Source: Pseudomonadota bacterium
GTDB lineage: Bacteria > Pseudomonadota > Gammaproteobacteria > Steroidobacterales > Steroidobacteraceae
Reading direction: 5' to 3'
DNA: 17,162 bases
NCBI GenBank assembly: GCA_023391335.1
Contig: JAEWBG010000022.1
Location: 1-17,162, forward strand
This document shows positions 1-7,350 of the stretch, one piece after another. Every line of letters begins with the position of its first letter. Position 1 is the stretch's first letter. A program made the position numbers and the translations under genes. Below the pieces are notes generated by a model. That model saw nothing but the letters and a program-made list of their open reading frames with translations. It was not told the origin of the DNA and did no database searches.

Positions 1-300
1 CGCGAAGGCAGGAGCCGAGAGTGGCGGCCGCACACGGATGTGCCAATGCCGCGAAGGCAGGAGCCGAGAGTGGCGGCCGCACATGGATGTGCCAATGCCG
101 CGAAGGCAGGAGCCGAGAGTGGCGGCCGCACATGGATGTGCCAGTGCCGCGAAGGCAGGGACGCCGAGAGCGGCCGAACCCTGCCGCACATGGATGTGCC
201 AATGCCGCGAAAGGCAGGACGCCGAGAGCGGCCGAACCCCGAACCCCGAACCCCGAACCCTTCTGCGCTAATGCCGCGGAACCCAGGATGTCCGGGCGGC
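1..300. repeat. Tandem repeat, 49-bp unit, cut by the window edge
   Basis: The motif CGCGAAGGCAGG starts at 1, 50, 99 and 148, an exact 49-bp period. Variant copies follow at 206 (58-bp spacing, CGCGAAAGGCAGG) and, degenerate, at 275. Each unit carries GCACAT-GG-ATGTGC and TGCC-GCGAA-GGCA, both able to fold back on themselves. At 234-260 there are four head-to-tail copies of GAACCCC. The array probably extends left of the window. A related copy pair lies inverted at 9472-9591. The unit has no stop codon in any forward frame, so overlapping open frames of 77-118 codons arise here; I read them as by-products of the repeat, not genes. Confidence 0.9.
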
Positions 301-377
301 TAACCACCAACCGTTCCCGTGCGTTATCCACCATTGCAGTGAAACGCTGGACAGCCGTAGGCTCGCGCGAAATCTAA

Positions 378-389
378 GAATCGCGATTC
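378..389. promoter_or_regulatory. Perfect 12-bp palindrome upstream of the M13 peptidase gene
   Basis: GAATCGCGATTC is a perfect inverted repeat 59 bp upstream of the chosen ATG at 449. Its size and place would suit an operator for a dimeric regulator, but no convincing -35/-10 pair lies around it and chance is not excluded. Confidence 0.25.
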
Positions 390-448
390 CAGAACTTTTG
401 TTCGAGTTGCGGAGTCGTAGCGTCACCTTTCGAGAAACCGAGCCCAAC

Positions 449-2527
449 ATGAAAGTACGTTCATTGTCTTGTGCCGTTGCAGCTGTTCTCCTGATCGCGG
501 GTTGTGCACACGAGCCTGTGGCTTCGAAAGAACCCGTTGCCTCGACCGCCGCTCCGGAAGCGCCCGTCCGCAGCTCAGGCATCGTCACCGAAAACATCGA
601 CAAGGCGGTCCGTCCGCAAGATGACTTCTATCGCTTCGTCAACGGTCAGTGGTTGGCGAAAACGCCGATTCCGCCGGATCGTTCGAACTACGGGACCTTC
701 ACGCTGTTGCAGGAGGCTGCCGAGCGGGATCTGCGCTCGATTCTCGAAGAGGCCGCTGCGCAGCCGAACAAAGTTGCCGGGTCCGACTCGCAAAAGATTG
801 GCGATTACTACGCAAGCTTCATGGATGAAGCGAAAGTCGAATCTTTGGGCCTGAAACCTCTCGCAGCCGAACTCGCTCGCGTTGATCGCATTGGCTCGAA
901 GAAAGAGTTGGCGCAATACATCGGCTACGGCGAGCGCGCGTTCATTGGGCACCCGTTCGCGTACTTCGTATCGATCGACGAGAAGAACTCAACCCAATAC
1001 ACGAGCGTGCTGTATCAGTCCGGGCTCAGCATGCCCGATCGCGACTACTACCTCTCCGATAAGGAAGAGATGAAGAAAATTCGCGAGAAGTATCGGCAGT
1101 ACGTTGCCGATCTGCTGGCAGCCGCTGGAACGCCGAATGCCAAAGCGGCGGCCGAGAAAGTCGTGCGTCTCGAGACGCAACTCGCGCAGGCGCAATGGAC
1201 GAAGGTTCAGAACCGCGATGCCGAGAAGACGTACAACATGTACGACATGGCGGGATTGCAGAAGTTGATGCCGCACCTCGACTGGTCTGCGTTCATGGCG
1301 GGTGCGCAGATTCCGCCGGACAAAGTCGAAGGCATGGTCGTATCACAACCCAGCTTTTTCGAGGGGCTTGACAAGCTGATTGCGAACACGCCGGTCGCGG
1401 ATTGGCGTGCCTACTTCCGCTATAAGGTGCTCGATACGTATGCGCCGGATTTGCCGGCCAAGTTCGTGCAGCTCAGCTTCGATTTCCACGAGCGCACGAT
1501 GAGCGGTATCGAAGAGATGAAGCCGCGTTGGAAGCGCGGCGTCGATACGGTCGAAAACGCTATCGGTGAACTGGCAGGCAAGGTCTACGTCAAGGAACAC
1601 TTCACGCCCGAAGCGAAGCGCCGTATCGACGAACTCGTGTCTAACTTGAAGGTGGCGTACTCGCAGGGCATCGACGATCTGCAGTGGATGTCGCCGGCAA
1701 CGAAACAGAAGGCCCACGCGAAACTCGCGCTGTTCACGACCAAGATCGGCTATCCAGACAAATGGCGCGATTGGTCGAAGCTGGAAGTGCGTCCTGACGA
1801 TTTGATCGGCAATGAGCTGCGCGCTGCGGCCGTGATCTTCGATCGCAACATCGACAAGCTGGGCGGACCGATCGACAAGACCGAATGGTTCATGACGCCG
1901 CAGACGGTGAACGCGTACTACAACCCACCCTCGAACGAGATCGTGTTCCCCGCCGCGATCCTGCAACCGCCGTTCTTCCAGGTGGATGCGGACGATGCGA
2001 TCAACTACGGCGCGATCGGCGGCGTGATCGGCCACGAGATCAGCCATGGCTTCGACGATCAAGGTCGCCGCTACGATGGCCACGGGAATTTGAACGATTG
2101 GTGGGCGCCCTCGGACAACGAGGAATTCACGAAGCGCGCGCAAGCACTCGGTGCGCAATACAGCGCGTTGAGTCCGTTGCCGGGATTGCATGTGAATGGC
2201 GATTTGACGATGGGCGAAAACATTGCCGATCTCGCCGGCATCAGCATGGCGTATCGCGCTTACAAACTTTCACTAGGCGGCAAACCCGCGCCTGTTATCG
2301 ATGGCTTCACGGGCGATCAGCGGTTCTTCATCGGCTGGGCTCAAGGCTGGGCGCGCAAATATCGCGATGACGAAATGCGCAAACGCCTGCTCACGGATCC
2401 GCATAGCCCGAGCGAATATCGCACCAATGCAGTCGTGATGAATGTTCCGCAGTTCTTCGATGCGTTCCAGATCAAACCTGAAGACAAGATGTGGCGCGCG
2501 CCGGAGGAGAGGGTGACGATTTGGTAA
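449..2527 (+). CDS. M13 family (neprilysin/PepO-like) zinc metallopeptidase, lipoprotein
   Basis: This is a 692-residue M13 (neprilysin/endothelin-converting enzyme/PepO) peptidase, predicted to cleave short peptides outside the cytoplasm. The zinc motif HEISH is at residues 529-533 and the third ligand and Asp are in GENIAD (E590, D594). The substrate-binding NAYYNPPSNEIVFPA stretch is near residue 488, and the chain ends in the family-typical VTIW. Residues about 45-430 form the M13 N-terminal domain and about 485-690 the catalytic domain, so the length is normal and the enzyme complete. The N-terminus is a lipoprotein signal (LLIAGC, Cys19). Ala at +2 suggests the outer membrane. An upstream TTG at 398 is in frame, but the ATG at 449 puts the signal peptide at the very N-terminus, so I prefer it. 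No close co-directional partner is present; repeat DNA flanks it on both sides. Confidence 0.95.
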   Translation: MKVRSLSCAVAAVLLIAGCAHEPVASKEPVASTAAPEAPVRSSGIVTENIDKAVRPQDDFYRFVNGQWLAKTPIPPDRSNYGTFTLLQEAAERDLRSILEEAAAQPNKVAGSDSQKIGDYYASFMDEAKVESLGLKPLAAELARVDRIGSKKELAQYIGYGERAFIGHPFAYFVSIDEKNSTQYTSVLYQSGLSMPDRDYYLSDKEEMKKIREKYRQYVADLLAAAGTPNAKAAAEKVVRLETQLAQAQWTKVQNRDAEKTYNMYDMAGLQKLMPHLDWSAFMAGAQIPPDKVEGMVVSQPSFFEGLDKLIANTPVADWRAYFRYKVLDTYAPDLPAKFVQLSFDFHERTMSGIEEMKPRWKRGVDTVENAIGELAGKVYVKEHFTPEAKRRIDELVSNLKVAYSQGIDDLQWMSPATKQKAHAKLALFTTKIGYPDKWRDWSKLEVRPDDLIGNELRAAAVIFDRNIDKLGGPIDKTEWFMTPQTVNAYYNPPSNEIVFPAAILQPPFFQVDADDAINYGAIGGVIGHEISHGFDDQGRRYDGHGNLNDWWAPSDNEEFTKRAQALGAQYSALSPLPGLHVNGDLTMGENIADLAGISMAYRAYKLSLGGKPAPVIDGFTGDQRFFIGWAQGWARKYRDDEMRKRLLTDPHSPSEYRTNAVVMNVPQFFDAFQIKPEDKMWRAPEERVTIW

Positions 2528-2536
2528 GAGAGAAGA

Positions 2537-2880
2537 GGCAAGCCGACTGCGTCGGCAAGCAAGCCTAACGGCAGGGAAGCCACTGGCAAGGAAGCCTGAC
2601 GGCAAGCCACAACAGAATGGAATGGGAATGACGGAGGGCGAGCCTGACGGCAGGGAAGCCATTGGCAAGGAAGCCTAACGGCAAGCCAGAATAAAACGCG
2701 GAGAGAAGGGGAATACAGCGACACTCAATCTTTCCGTTCGCCCTGAGCGGGTCTAAGGGCGTGGTTCGACAAGCTCACCACGAACGCATGTAGAGTTCTG
2801 AATCTGGCTTGCCAGTGGCTTGCCTGCTACGAAGTAGCTTCCCTGCCAGCGGCTACCTTGCCGCAAAGCGGCTGCCCTTC
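2537..2880. repeat. Intergenic hairpin island (inverted GGCAAG/GGCTTG clusters)
   Basis: The 456-bp gap between the M13 gene and lemA holds no credible gene. On its left, variants of GGCAAGGAAGCC and GGCAGGGAAGCC recur between 2537 and 2690, beginning with the hairpin GCCGAC-TGC-GTCGGC (2542-2556). On its right (2806-2880) the same words appear inverted (GGCTTGCC, TTCCCTGCC) with the hairpins GCTAC-GAA-GTAGC (2826-2838) and GCCGC-AAA-GCGGC (2860-2872). A separate palindrome sits between the two clusters. The first hairpin lies 15 bp after the M13 stop codon but has no T-tract, so it is not called as a terminator. Confidence 0.7.
2735..2786. repeat. Dispersed palindromic element of the TTCG-CCCTGAGC type
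   Basis: The element begins CGTTCGCCCTGAGC and ends GTTCGACAAGCTCACCACGA plus ACG. Its ends are inverted (CGTTCG...CGAACG), and GGGC/GCCC and TTCGAC pairs lie within. It resembles a short palindromic element I recall as scattered through intergenic regions of many proteobacteria; that link is from memory. The left half is eroded (GCGGGTCTAA where GCTTGTCGAA would be expected), so the fold is imperfect. Confidence 0.6.
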
Positions 2881-2901
2881 CTCTTATGATCGCCCTCCGA
2901 G

Positions 2902-2962
2902 GTCAGCGGAACCCTGACTTCCATCTTGAAGTTGTGTCAGTCTGACCGCACATCGCGGTCAG
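2902..2962. promoter_or_regulatory. Cluster of alternating GTCAG/CTGAC words upstream of lemA
   Basis: GTCAG at 2902, CTGAC at 2914, GTCAG at 2936, CTGAC at 2942 and GTCAG at 2958 alternate in the 80 bp before lemA. The last pair lies within a perfect 8-bp inverted repeat, CTGACCGC-ACATC-GCGGTCAG (2942-2962), ending 11 bp before the ribosome binding site. It may be an operator array or a 5' leader hairpin. TTGAAG at 2926 could be a -35 but no good -10 follows at 17 bp. Confidence 0.35.
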
Positions 2963-2983
2963 TGCGTCATTCGGAGAGGGCAC

Positions 2984-3616
2984 ATGCACAAGTGGCGAAT
3001 TGCGTTCATCGTCTTATTGGCCGGCTTCTTTGGCGGTTGCGGGTACAACAAGCTTCAGACCCAAGACGAACAGGTGAAGTCGGCGTGGTCTGAGGTGTTG
3101 AATCAGTATCAGCGCCGTGCAGATCTAGTTCCGAACCTGGTGAACACCGTCAAGGGTGCAGTGCAGGCAGAGAAGGACATTCTCGACAGCGTGGTTTCCG
3201 CACGTGCGAAGGCGACATCGATCCAAGCCACGCCCGAACTCATCAATAATCCTCAAGCATTTCAACAATGGCAGGCCGCGCAGGGCGAGCTGAGTCAGGC
3301 GCTGTCACGATTGATGGTCGTGGTCGAGCGCTATCCGGATCTCAAATCGATTTCCGGCTTCGACGATCTGCGTGCTCAGCTCGAAGGCACCGAAAATCGC
3401 ATCGCGGTCGCTCGCAAGCGCTACATCGATGCCGTGCAGGAATACAACGTGACGGTGCGTGCGTTTCCCACCAACTTGACAGCGAAGATGTTTGGCCTGC
3501 CGCTGCGGCCGAACTTCAGTGTGGAAAACGAGGCGACGATTTCCCGGCCGCCGCAGGTGGACTTCAATACGCCAGCGCCTGCGTCCAAAGCGCCGCCGGT
3601 TGAATCGAACGGGTGA
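2984..3616 (+). CDS. lemA: LemA family lipoprotein
   Basis: This 210-residue protein belongs to the LemA family, helical-bundle envelope proteins of uncertain biochemical role that usually sit beside TPM-domain genes. The N-terminus is a lipoprotein signal ending GFFGGC (Cys19). The conserved LemA core follows: the YNKLQTQDEQVKSAWSEVLN region, QYQRRADLVPNLVNTVKG, and later RLMVVVERYPDLK and ARKRYIDAVQEYN. Length is typical and the gene is intact. The ATG is fixed by the signal peptide and by GGAGAGGG at 2973-2980. The stop codon overlaps the start region of the next gene, so the two are almost surely translationally coupled. A short Pro/Ala-rich C-terminal tail ends the protein. Confidence 0.95.
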   Translation: MHKWRIAFIVLLAGFFGGCGYNKLQTQDEQVKSAWSEVLNQYQRRADLVPNLVNTVKGAVQAEKDILDSVVSARAKATSIQATPELINNPQAFQQWQAAQGELSQALSRLMVVVERYPDLKSISGFDDLRAQLEGTENRIAVARKRYIDAVQEYNVTVRAFPTNLTAKMFGLPLRPNFSVENEATISRPPQVDFNTPAPASKAPPVESNG

Positions 3617-4530
3617 TGATCGGCTCGCTCCGACCCCCGTCTATGGCAATGCGGTCCACGCTGCTCGCCGTGCTGCTATGCGCGGCCCGCTTCGCGTTTG
3701 GAGCGGACCTCGCTCCCGTGCCGCAGTTGCAGTCGCCTGTCACCGATCTGACGAGCACGCTCTCTGCGAGCGAACGCGATCAGCTCGATCAACGCTTGCG
3801 TCAGTTCGAAACGCAAAAAGGCACGCAGATTGCGGTGCTGATCGTTGCGACGACTCAACCCGAAACAATCGGGCAGTACTCGATGCGAGTCGTCGAAGCT
3901 GCGAAGCTCGGTCGCCGCAAGATTGACGATGGCATTTTGCTGTTGGTGGCACGCGATGATCGTGCGGTTCGCATCGAAGTCGGCTATGGATTGGAAGGCG
4001 CCGTGCCGGACGTGATGGCGAATCGCATCATTCAGCAGGTGATCGTGCCACGCTTTCGTGCGAGCGATTACTACGGCGGCATCAACGAAGCGGTCACACG
4101 CTTGATCGCACTCGTGCAAGGCGAACCGCTGCCAGAACCTGAGCGCAAACCCGCGATGCCGTCCGGCGAAGGCATCGGTTCGTTCTTGCCGATCTTGCTG
4201 ATGCTCGTCTTCGTCGGAGGCGCCGTGTTGCGACGAGTGTTCGGTTCGTTCGGCGGCGCGGCGGTGACCGGCGGGATCGCAGGCGCGATCGCGTGGTTGC
4301 TCACGAGCATCACCGTCATCGCGCTCGGGGCTGCAGTCCTCGCATTCATCTTCACTCAACTTGGCGGAGGCGGTGGAGGCGGAGGTTGGAGCAGCCGCGG
4401 TCGCAGATGGGGCGGCGGCTTCGGCGGCTGGGGTGGAGGTGGATTCGGCGGCGGAGGCTTCAGCGGTGGCGGAGGGTGGAGCGGCGGTGGTGGAAGTTTC
4501 GGAGGCGGCGGCGCATCGGGCCGCTGGTAG
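3616..4530 (+). CDS. TPM domain protein with membrane segments and Gly-rich tail (YgcG-like)
   Basis: This protein of about 304 residues has a signal segment (RSTLLAVLLCAARFAFGADL), a TPM domain at about residues 40-165, two hydrophobic membrane segments (about 185-205 and 222-248) and a Gly-rich tail ending GGGGASGRW. TPM marks in view are VTDLTSTLSASERDQLDQRL, GRRKIDDGILLLVARDDR, RIEVGYGLEGAVPD and DYYGGINEAVTRL. The family is an exported, membrane-tethered module often paired with LemA; its activity is unsettled and it is not a proven phosphatase. The ATG at 3616 shares its A with the lemA TGA, so I chose it. GTG at 3613 and ATGs at 3643 or 3649 are alternatives, the last two giving a more compact signal peptide but lacking a ribosome binding site. 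The third gene of the set begins two bases after the stop. Confidence 0.9.
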   Translation: MIGSLRPPSMAMRSTLLAVLLCAARFAFGADLAPVPQLQSPVTDLTSTLSASERDQLDQRLRQFETQKGTQIAVLIVATTQPETIGQYSMRVVEAAKLGRRKIDDGILLLVARDDRAVRIEVGYGLEGAVPDVMANRIIQQVIVPRFRASDYYGGINEAVTRLIALVQGEPLPEPERKPAMPSGEGIGSFLPILLMLVFVGGAVLRRVFGSFGGAAVTGGIAGAIAWLLTSITVIALGAAVLAFIFTQLGGGGGGGGWSSRGRRWGGGFGGWGGGGFGGGGFSGGGGWSGGGGSFGGGGASGRW

Positions 4531-4532
4531 TC

Positions 4533-5024
4533 ATGTCCTTCAACCGCGCACTCAAACATCTCGCGAGCACGCCACTGGCGGTTCGACGCGTGTTCACTCC
4601 GCAAGTGCTCAAGCAAATCGAAGCGGAAGTCGCAGCCAGCGAAGCGAGGCATGGCGGTGAAATCCGCTTTGCTGTCGAGGGCAACTTGAGTGGGCCGGAA
4701 GTGTTACGCGGCGTGACGCCACGAATGCGCTCACTGCACGTGTTTTCGCACTTGCGGGTGTGGGACACGGAGCAGAACAACGGTGTGTTGATCTACGTCC
4801 TGTGGGCCGACCGCGATGTCGAAATCGTTGCAGATCGCGGTTTCAACGGACGGGTCAGCGACCAGCAGTGGGCCGAAGTCTGCAAAAAAATGGAGCACCA
4901 TTTCGTGCATGGCGACGTCGTCAATGCAGTGCTCACGGGCATACGCGAAGCCGGTGCGTTAATTGCAGCGCATTTCCCCGCGACGGATCGCAACGAACAG
5001 CCCGATCATCCAGTCATCCTGTAG
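4533..5024 (+). CDS. Second TPM domain protein of the lemA operon
   Basis: This 163-residue protein is a second, shorter TPM family member, without signal peptide or clear membrane segment. The pattern matches its neighbour: an N-terminal helix (TPQVLKQIEAEVAASEARHG), EIRFAVEG, a GVLIYVLWADRDVEIVADRG core and a final helix-rich region (VVNAVLTGIREAGALIAAHF). An open frame extends back to 4293, but that part overlaps the Gly-rich coding sequence of the previous gene in another frame. The ATG at 4533, two bases after the previous stop, is the sensible start. LemA, a membrane-bound TPM protein and this soluble TPM protein form a compact three-gene operon, an arrangement I recall as common in proteobacteria. 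Whether the three interact physically is unknown from sequence. Confidence 0.85.
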   Translation: MSFNRALKHLASTPLAVRRVFTPQVLKQIEAEVAASEARHGGEIRFAVEGNLSGPEVLRGVTPRMRSLHVFSHLRVWDTEQNNGVLIYVLWADRDVEIVADRGFNGRVSDQQWAEVCKKMEHHFVHGDVVNAVLTGIREAGALIAAHFPATDRNEQPDHPVIL

Positions 5025-5061
5025 TCATTTCGCCACGCGTAGAATTGCGCAGCCGATCCGT

Positions 5062-5067
5062 CATAAT
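5062..5067 (+). promoter_or_regulatory. Possible -10 box for a leaderless L,D-transpeptidase transcript
   Basis: CATAAT matches TATAAT at five of six positions and ends six bases before the ATG at 5074, so transcription would start at or next to the A of the start codon. No Shine-Dalgarno sequence precedes that ATG. The -35 region at 17 bp spacing (GTAGAA) is poor, so support rests on the -10 match and the missing ribosome binding site. Confidence 0.3.
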
Positions 5068-5073
5068 CCCCGC

Positions 5074-6306
5074 ATGCAAACTCGATTCAGATCCTTCCCG
5101 CTCATCGCGGGCTTCATGGCCACGGTTTTGTTGAGCGGCTGCCAAACTCTCGGTCATCGCGAAGAGAAGGCTCCCGAGCCGCCGCCTCCTCCTCCGATTC
5201 AATCGCCTGTCGCCACGCATGCATTCACGCTCGCACCCGATGACGATGTGATCGGCGAGTTGCAGGTCACCACGGTTCAAGGCGAGGACACGCTGCCGGA
5301 CATCGCGCGTCGCTTCAATCTCGGTTACGAAGAAATCGTGCGCGCGAATCCTGGCATCGATCCATGGCTGCCGGGCGCCGGACGAGAAATCGTACTGCCG
5401 ACCCAGTTCGTATTGCCCAAGGCACCGCGCGAGGGCCTCGTCATCAACCTGGCCCAACTTCGCGTGTACTACTTTCCCAAAGTGGCGAAAGGCGAGCCGC
5501 AGCCCGTGATCACGCACCCAATCGGCATCGGCAAGGTGGGTTGGTCGACACCGGAGGGCACCACGAAGATTACAGGTAAGCGCAAGAACCCGACCTGGTT
5601 CCCGCCTGCATCAGTGCGCAAGGAGCATCGCGAAGCCGGCGATCCACTGCCAGCGAAAGTGCCGCCTGGTCCGGACAATCCGCTGGGCGCGCACATGATG
5701 ACGCTCGGCTGGCCGAGCTATCTGATTCACGGGACGAATAAGCCCTATGGCGTGGGCCTGCGCTCCAGCCACGGCTGCATCCGTTTCTATCCGGAAGACA
5801 TCGCGCAACTATTCGATGCGATTCCGGTCGGCACCAAGGTCACGGTCGTGAATCAGCCATTTGTGTTCGGTTGGCATGATGACTCGCTGTACGCGCAAGT
5901 GTTTCCAAAATTGGAAGATGACGATCGCGAACATCCGCAAGCGGCTCAGCAATTACTGAACGTCGCGATTTCCGATGACATGTGGAAGCGCGTGCAAGAG
6001 CACAATGCGACGGTCGATCTCGACATCGTCAACTCGCTCGTCAGCGATCGTCGCGGCATTGCCCTGCCGATATCGCACGGCAAGTTGACGTTGGATGAAT
6101 TCGTCGCGACCGCTCGCCACGTCGAAAACAAGGTGCCCGAAGGCGCCACTTGGGACGGTAGCGAGCAGACGTTGTTCACCGCTGAGGAATTCGAAGCTGC
6201 GAAGACGGGAACGATCCTGCCGAAGAAGCCCGCGCCCGCGAAGCAAACGAAGAAGACTCGCGCGGCTGCGAAGAGCGTTCCGGCGGCGACGGGGAGTGCG
6301 CAATGA
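5074..6306 (+). CDS. L,D-transpeptidase (YkuD domain) lipoprotein with LysM-like segment
   Basis: This is a 410-residue L,D-transpeptidase of the ErfK/YbiS group, which makes 3-3 cross-links in peptidoglycan or attaches proteins to it. The lipoprotein signal ends LLSGC (Cys23), with Gln at +2 suggesting outer-membrane sorting. A Pro-rich linker follows, then a LysM-like segment (about 65-110: GEDTLPDIARRFNLGYEEI with N-P-G-I-D-P-W). The YkuD domain (about 115-260) carries HGTNKPYGVGLRSSHGCIR, with catalytic Cys235 in SHGCIR. The region after about 265 is a family-typical extension ending in a Lys/Ala/Pro-rich tail that could touch the wall. The frame is open back to 4963 across the end of the TPM gene, but only the ATG at 5074 exposes the signal peptide. 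The LysM part fits wall binding. Confidence 0.95.
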   Translation: MQTRFRSFPLIAGFMATVLLSGCQTLGHREEKAPEPPPPPPIQSPVATHAFTLAPDDDVIGELQVTTVQGEDTLPDIARRFNLGYEEIVRANPGIDPWLPGAGREIVLPTQFVLPKAPREGLVINLAQLRVYYFPKVAKGEPQPVITHPIGIGKVGWSTPEGTTKITGKRKNPTWFPPASVRKEHREAGDPLPAKVPPGPDNPLGAHMMTLGWPSYLIHGTNKPYGVGLRSSHGCIRFYPEDIAQLFDAIPVGTKVTVVNQPFVFGWHDDSLYAQVFPKLEDDDREHPQAAQQLLNVAISDDMWKRVQEHNATVDLDIVNSLVSDRRGIALPISHGKLTLDEFVATARHVENKVPEGATWDGSEQTLFTAEEFEAAKTGTILPKKPAPAKQTKKTRAAAKSVPAATGSAQ

Positions 6307-6308
6307 GA

Positions 6309-6425
6309 AAAGTGATGGAGTGAGCGAGTGATGGAGTGAACAGTGGAGGGCTGTGCATCGCGCAGCTCGTGGTTCTGGTCATCACGTCATCACTTCATCA
6401 CTTCATCACTTCATCACCTCATCAC
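6309..6425. repeat. Inverted arrays of GTGATGGAGTGA and TCATCACT
   Basis: Just after the transpeptidase stop, GTGATGGAGTGA occurs twice (about 6312-6339). About 40 bp later TCATCACT-type words repeat five to six times head to tail (6379-6425). The arms are complementary, so a long imperfect hairpin is possible. There is no T-tract, so this is not a classical terminator. Together with the metallopeptidase leader it fills the 190-bp gap. Confidence 0.75.
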
Positions 6426-6496
6426 GGCGGCACGGAACCGGCCGGCACGGCCAGTCGTACTGAATCTGCCTAACAATATCCACGGGGAACGCGCTC

Positions 6497-7348
6497 ATGC
6501 GATGGCAAGGCCGGCAAGGTAGTTCCAATATCGAAGATCGCCGCGGCATTCGCCTAAAAGGCGCGGGTGGCGTCGGTCTCGGCGGCATCATCCTAGCGTT
6601 GGTCGTCATGTACTTCGGAGGCGATCCATCCGTCGTCTTGCAGGGATTGCAGCAGCAAGGAACGCCACAAGAAGAACAGGTGCCCTATCAAGAGACGCCG
6701 CAAGAGGCACACATGCGCGAGTTCGTATCGGTGGTGCTTGCGGACACCGAAACCGCATGGACGCAAATCTTCGCCGAGCAAGGCCGCACTTACGAGAAGC
6801 CAACGCTCGTGTTGTTCCGCGACGCGGTGCAATCAGCGTGTGGAACTGCGAGTACCGCAGTCGGTCCGTTCTATTGTCCGGGCGACCACATGGTCTATCT
6901 CGACCTCACGTTCTATGATGAGCTGACAAATCGCTTCGGTGCTCCCGGCGATTTCGCGCAAGCGTATGTCGTCGCGCATGAGGTCGGTCATCACGTGCAG
7001 ACGTTGCTCGGCATCTCGGAGCGCAACATGCAGGCGCGCCAGCGCGCAAGCGAGAGCGAAGCCAATGCGCTTTCTGTGCGTCAGGAACTCCAGGCAGACT
7101 GCTTCGCCGGCATCTGGGCGCACAACGCCGATCAGTCCCGTCAGCTACTCGAGTCCGGCGACATCGAAGAAGGACTCAATGCAGCGAGCGCAATCGGCGA
7201 TGATCGCCTGCAACGCCAAGCTCAGGGCTACGTCAATCCAGATTCCTTCACGCACGGCACGTCAGAGCAGCGCGTGCGTTGGTTCAAGCGTGGCTATCAG
7301 AGTGGGACGTTGAAGGATTGCGATACGTTCGGGCCAACTGAGCTTTAA
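6497..7348 (+). CDS. ypfJ: Neutral zinc metallopeptidase, YpfJ family
   Basis: This 283-residue protein matches the YpfJ/neutral zinc metallopeptidase family, which is poorly characterised and membrane-anchored. The N-terminus carries the family start (MRWQGRQGSSNIEDRRG), then one hydrophobic segment (residues 23-42), so the catalytic part should face the periplasm. The zinc motif HEVGHH is at 161-166 and a likely third ligand Glu197 is in RQELQADCFAGIWAH. SEANALSVR and the YVNPDSFTHGTSEQR segment are also family traits. Cysteines in SACG and FYCPGD may pair. A GGGGAA sequence at 6484, eight bases before the ATG, supports the start. It is complete and stands alone, with short repeat arrays on both sides. 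The symbol denotes the family, not proven orthology. Confidence 0.9.
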   Translation: MRWQGRQGSSNIEDRRGIRLKGAGGVGLGGIILALVVMYFGGDPSVVLQGLQQQGTPQEEQVPYQETPQEAHMREFVSVVLADTETAWTQIFAEQGRTYEKPTLVLFRDAVQSACGTASTAVGPFYCPGDHMVYLDLTFYDELTNRFGAPGDFAQAYVVAHEVGHHVQTLLGISERNMQARQRASESEANALSVRQELQADCFAGIWAHNADQSRQLLESGDIEEGLNAASAIGDDRLQRQAQGYVNPDSFTHGTSEQRVRWFKRGYQSGTLKDCDTFGPTEL

Positions 7349-7350
7349 GC

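Noticed and set aside
21..377. Three overlapping open frames of 77-118 codons over the left-edge repeat (21-377, 38-271, 40-303)
   Set aside because: They arise because the 49-bp unit has no stop in any forward frame. The peptides are repeat translations with shifting phase, there is no ribosome binding site, and no known family is recognisable.
1343..2191. Long antisense open frame of 282 codons within the M13 gene
   Set aside because: It lies fully inside a strongly supported gene, has no recognisable motif, and antisense open frames are common in GC-rich coding DNA.
2858..2890. Promoter for lemA made of TTGCCG and TATGAT
   Set aside because: The spacing is 21 bp, too long for a normal sigma-70 promoter, and the -35 part lies inside a repeat hairpin.
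4293..4532. Upstream extension of the second TPM gene
   Set aside because: This part is an out-of-frame reading of the Gly-rich tail of the previous gene, rich in Arg and His, and does not resemble TPM proteins.
6309..6425. CRISPR array or classical terminator at the CATCACTT repeats
   Set aside because: Repeats are 8-9 bp with no unique spacers, and no T-tract follows the potential hairpin.
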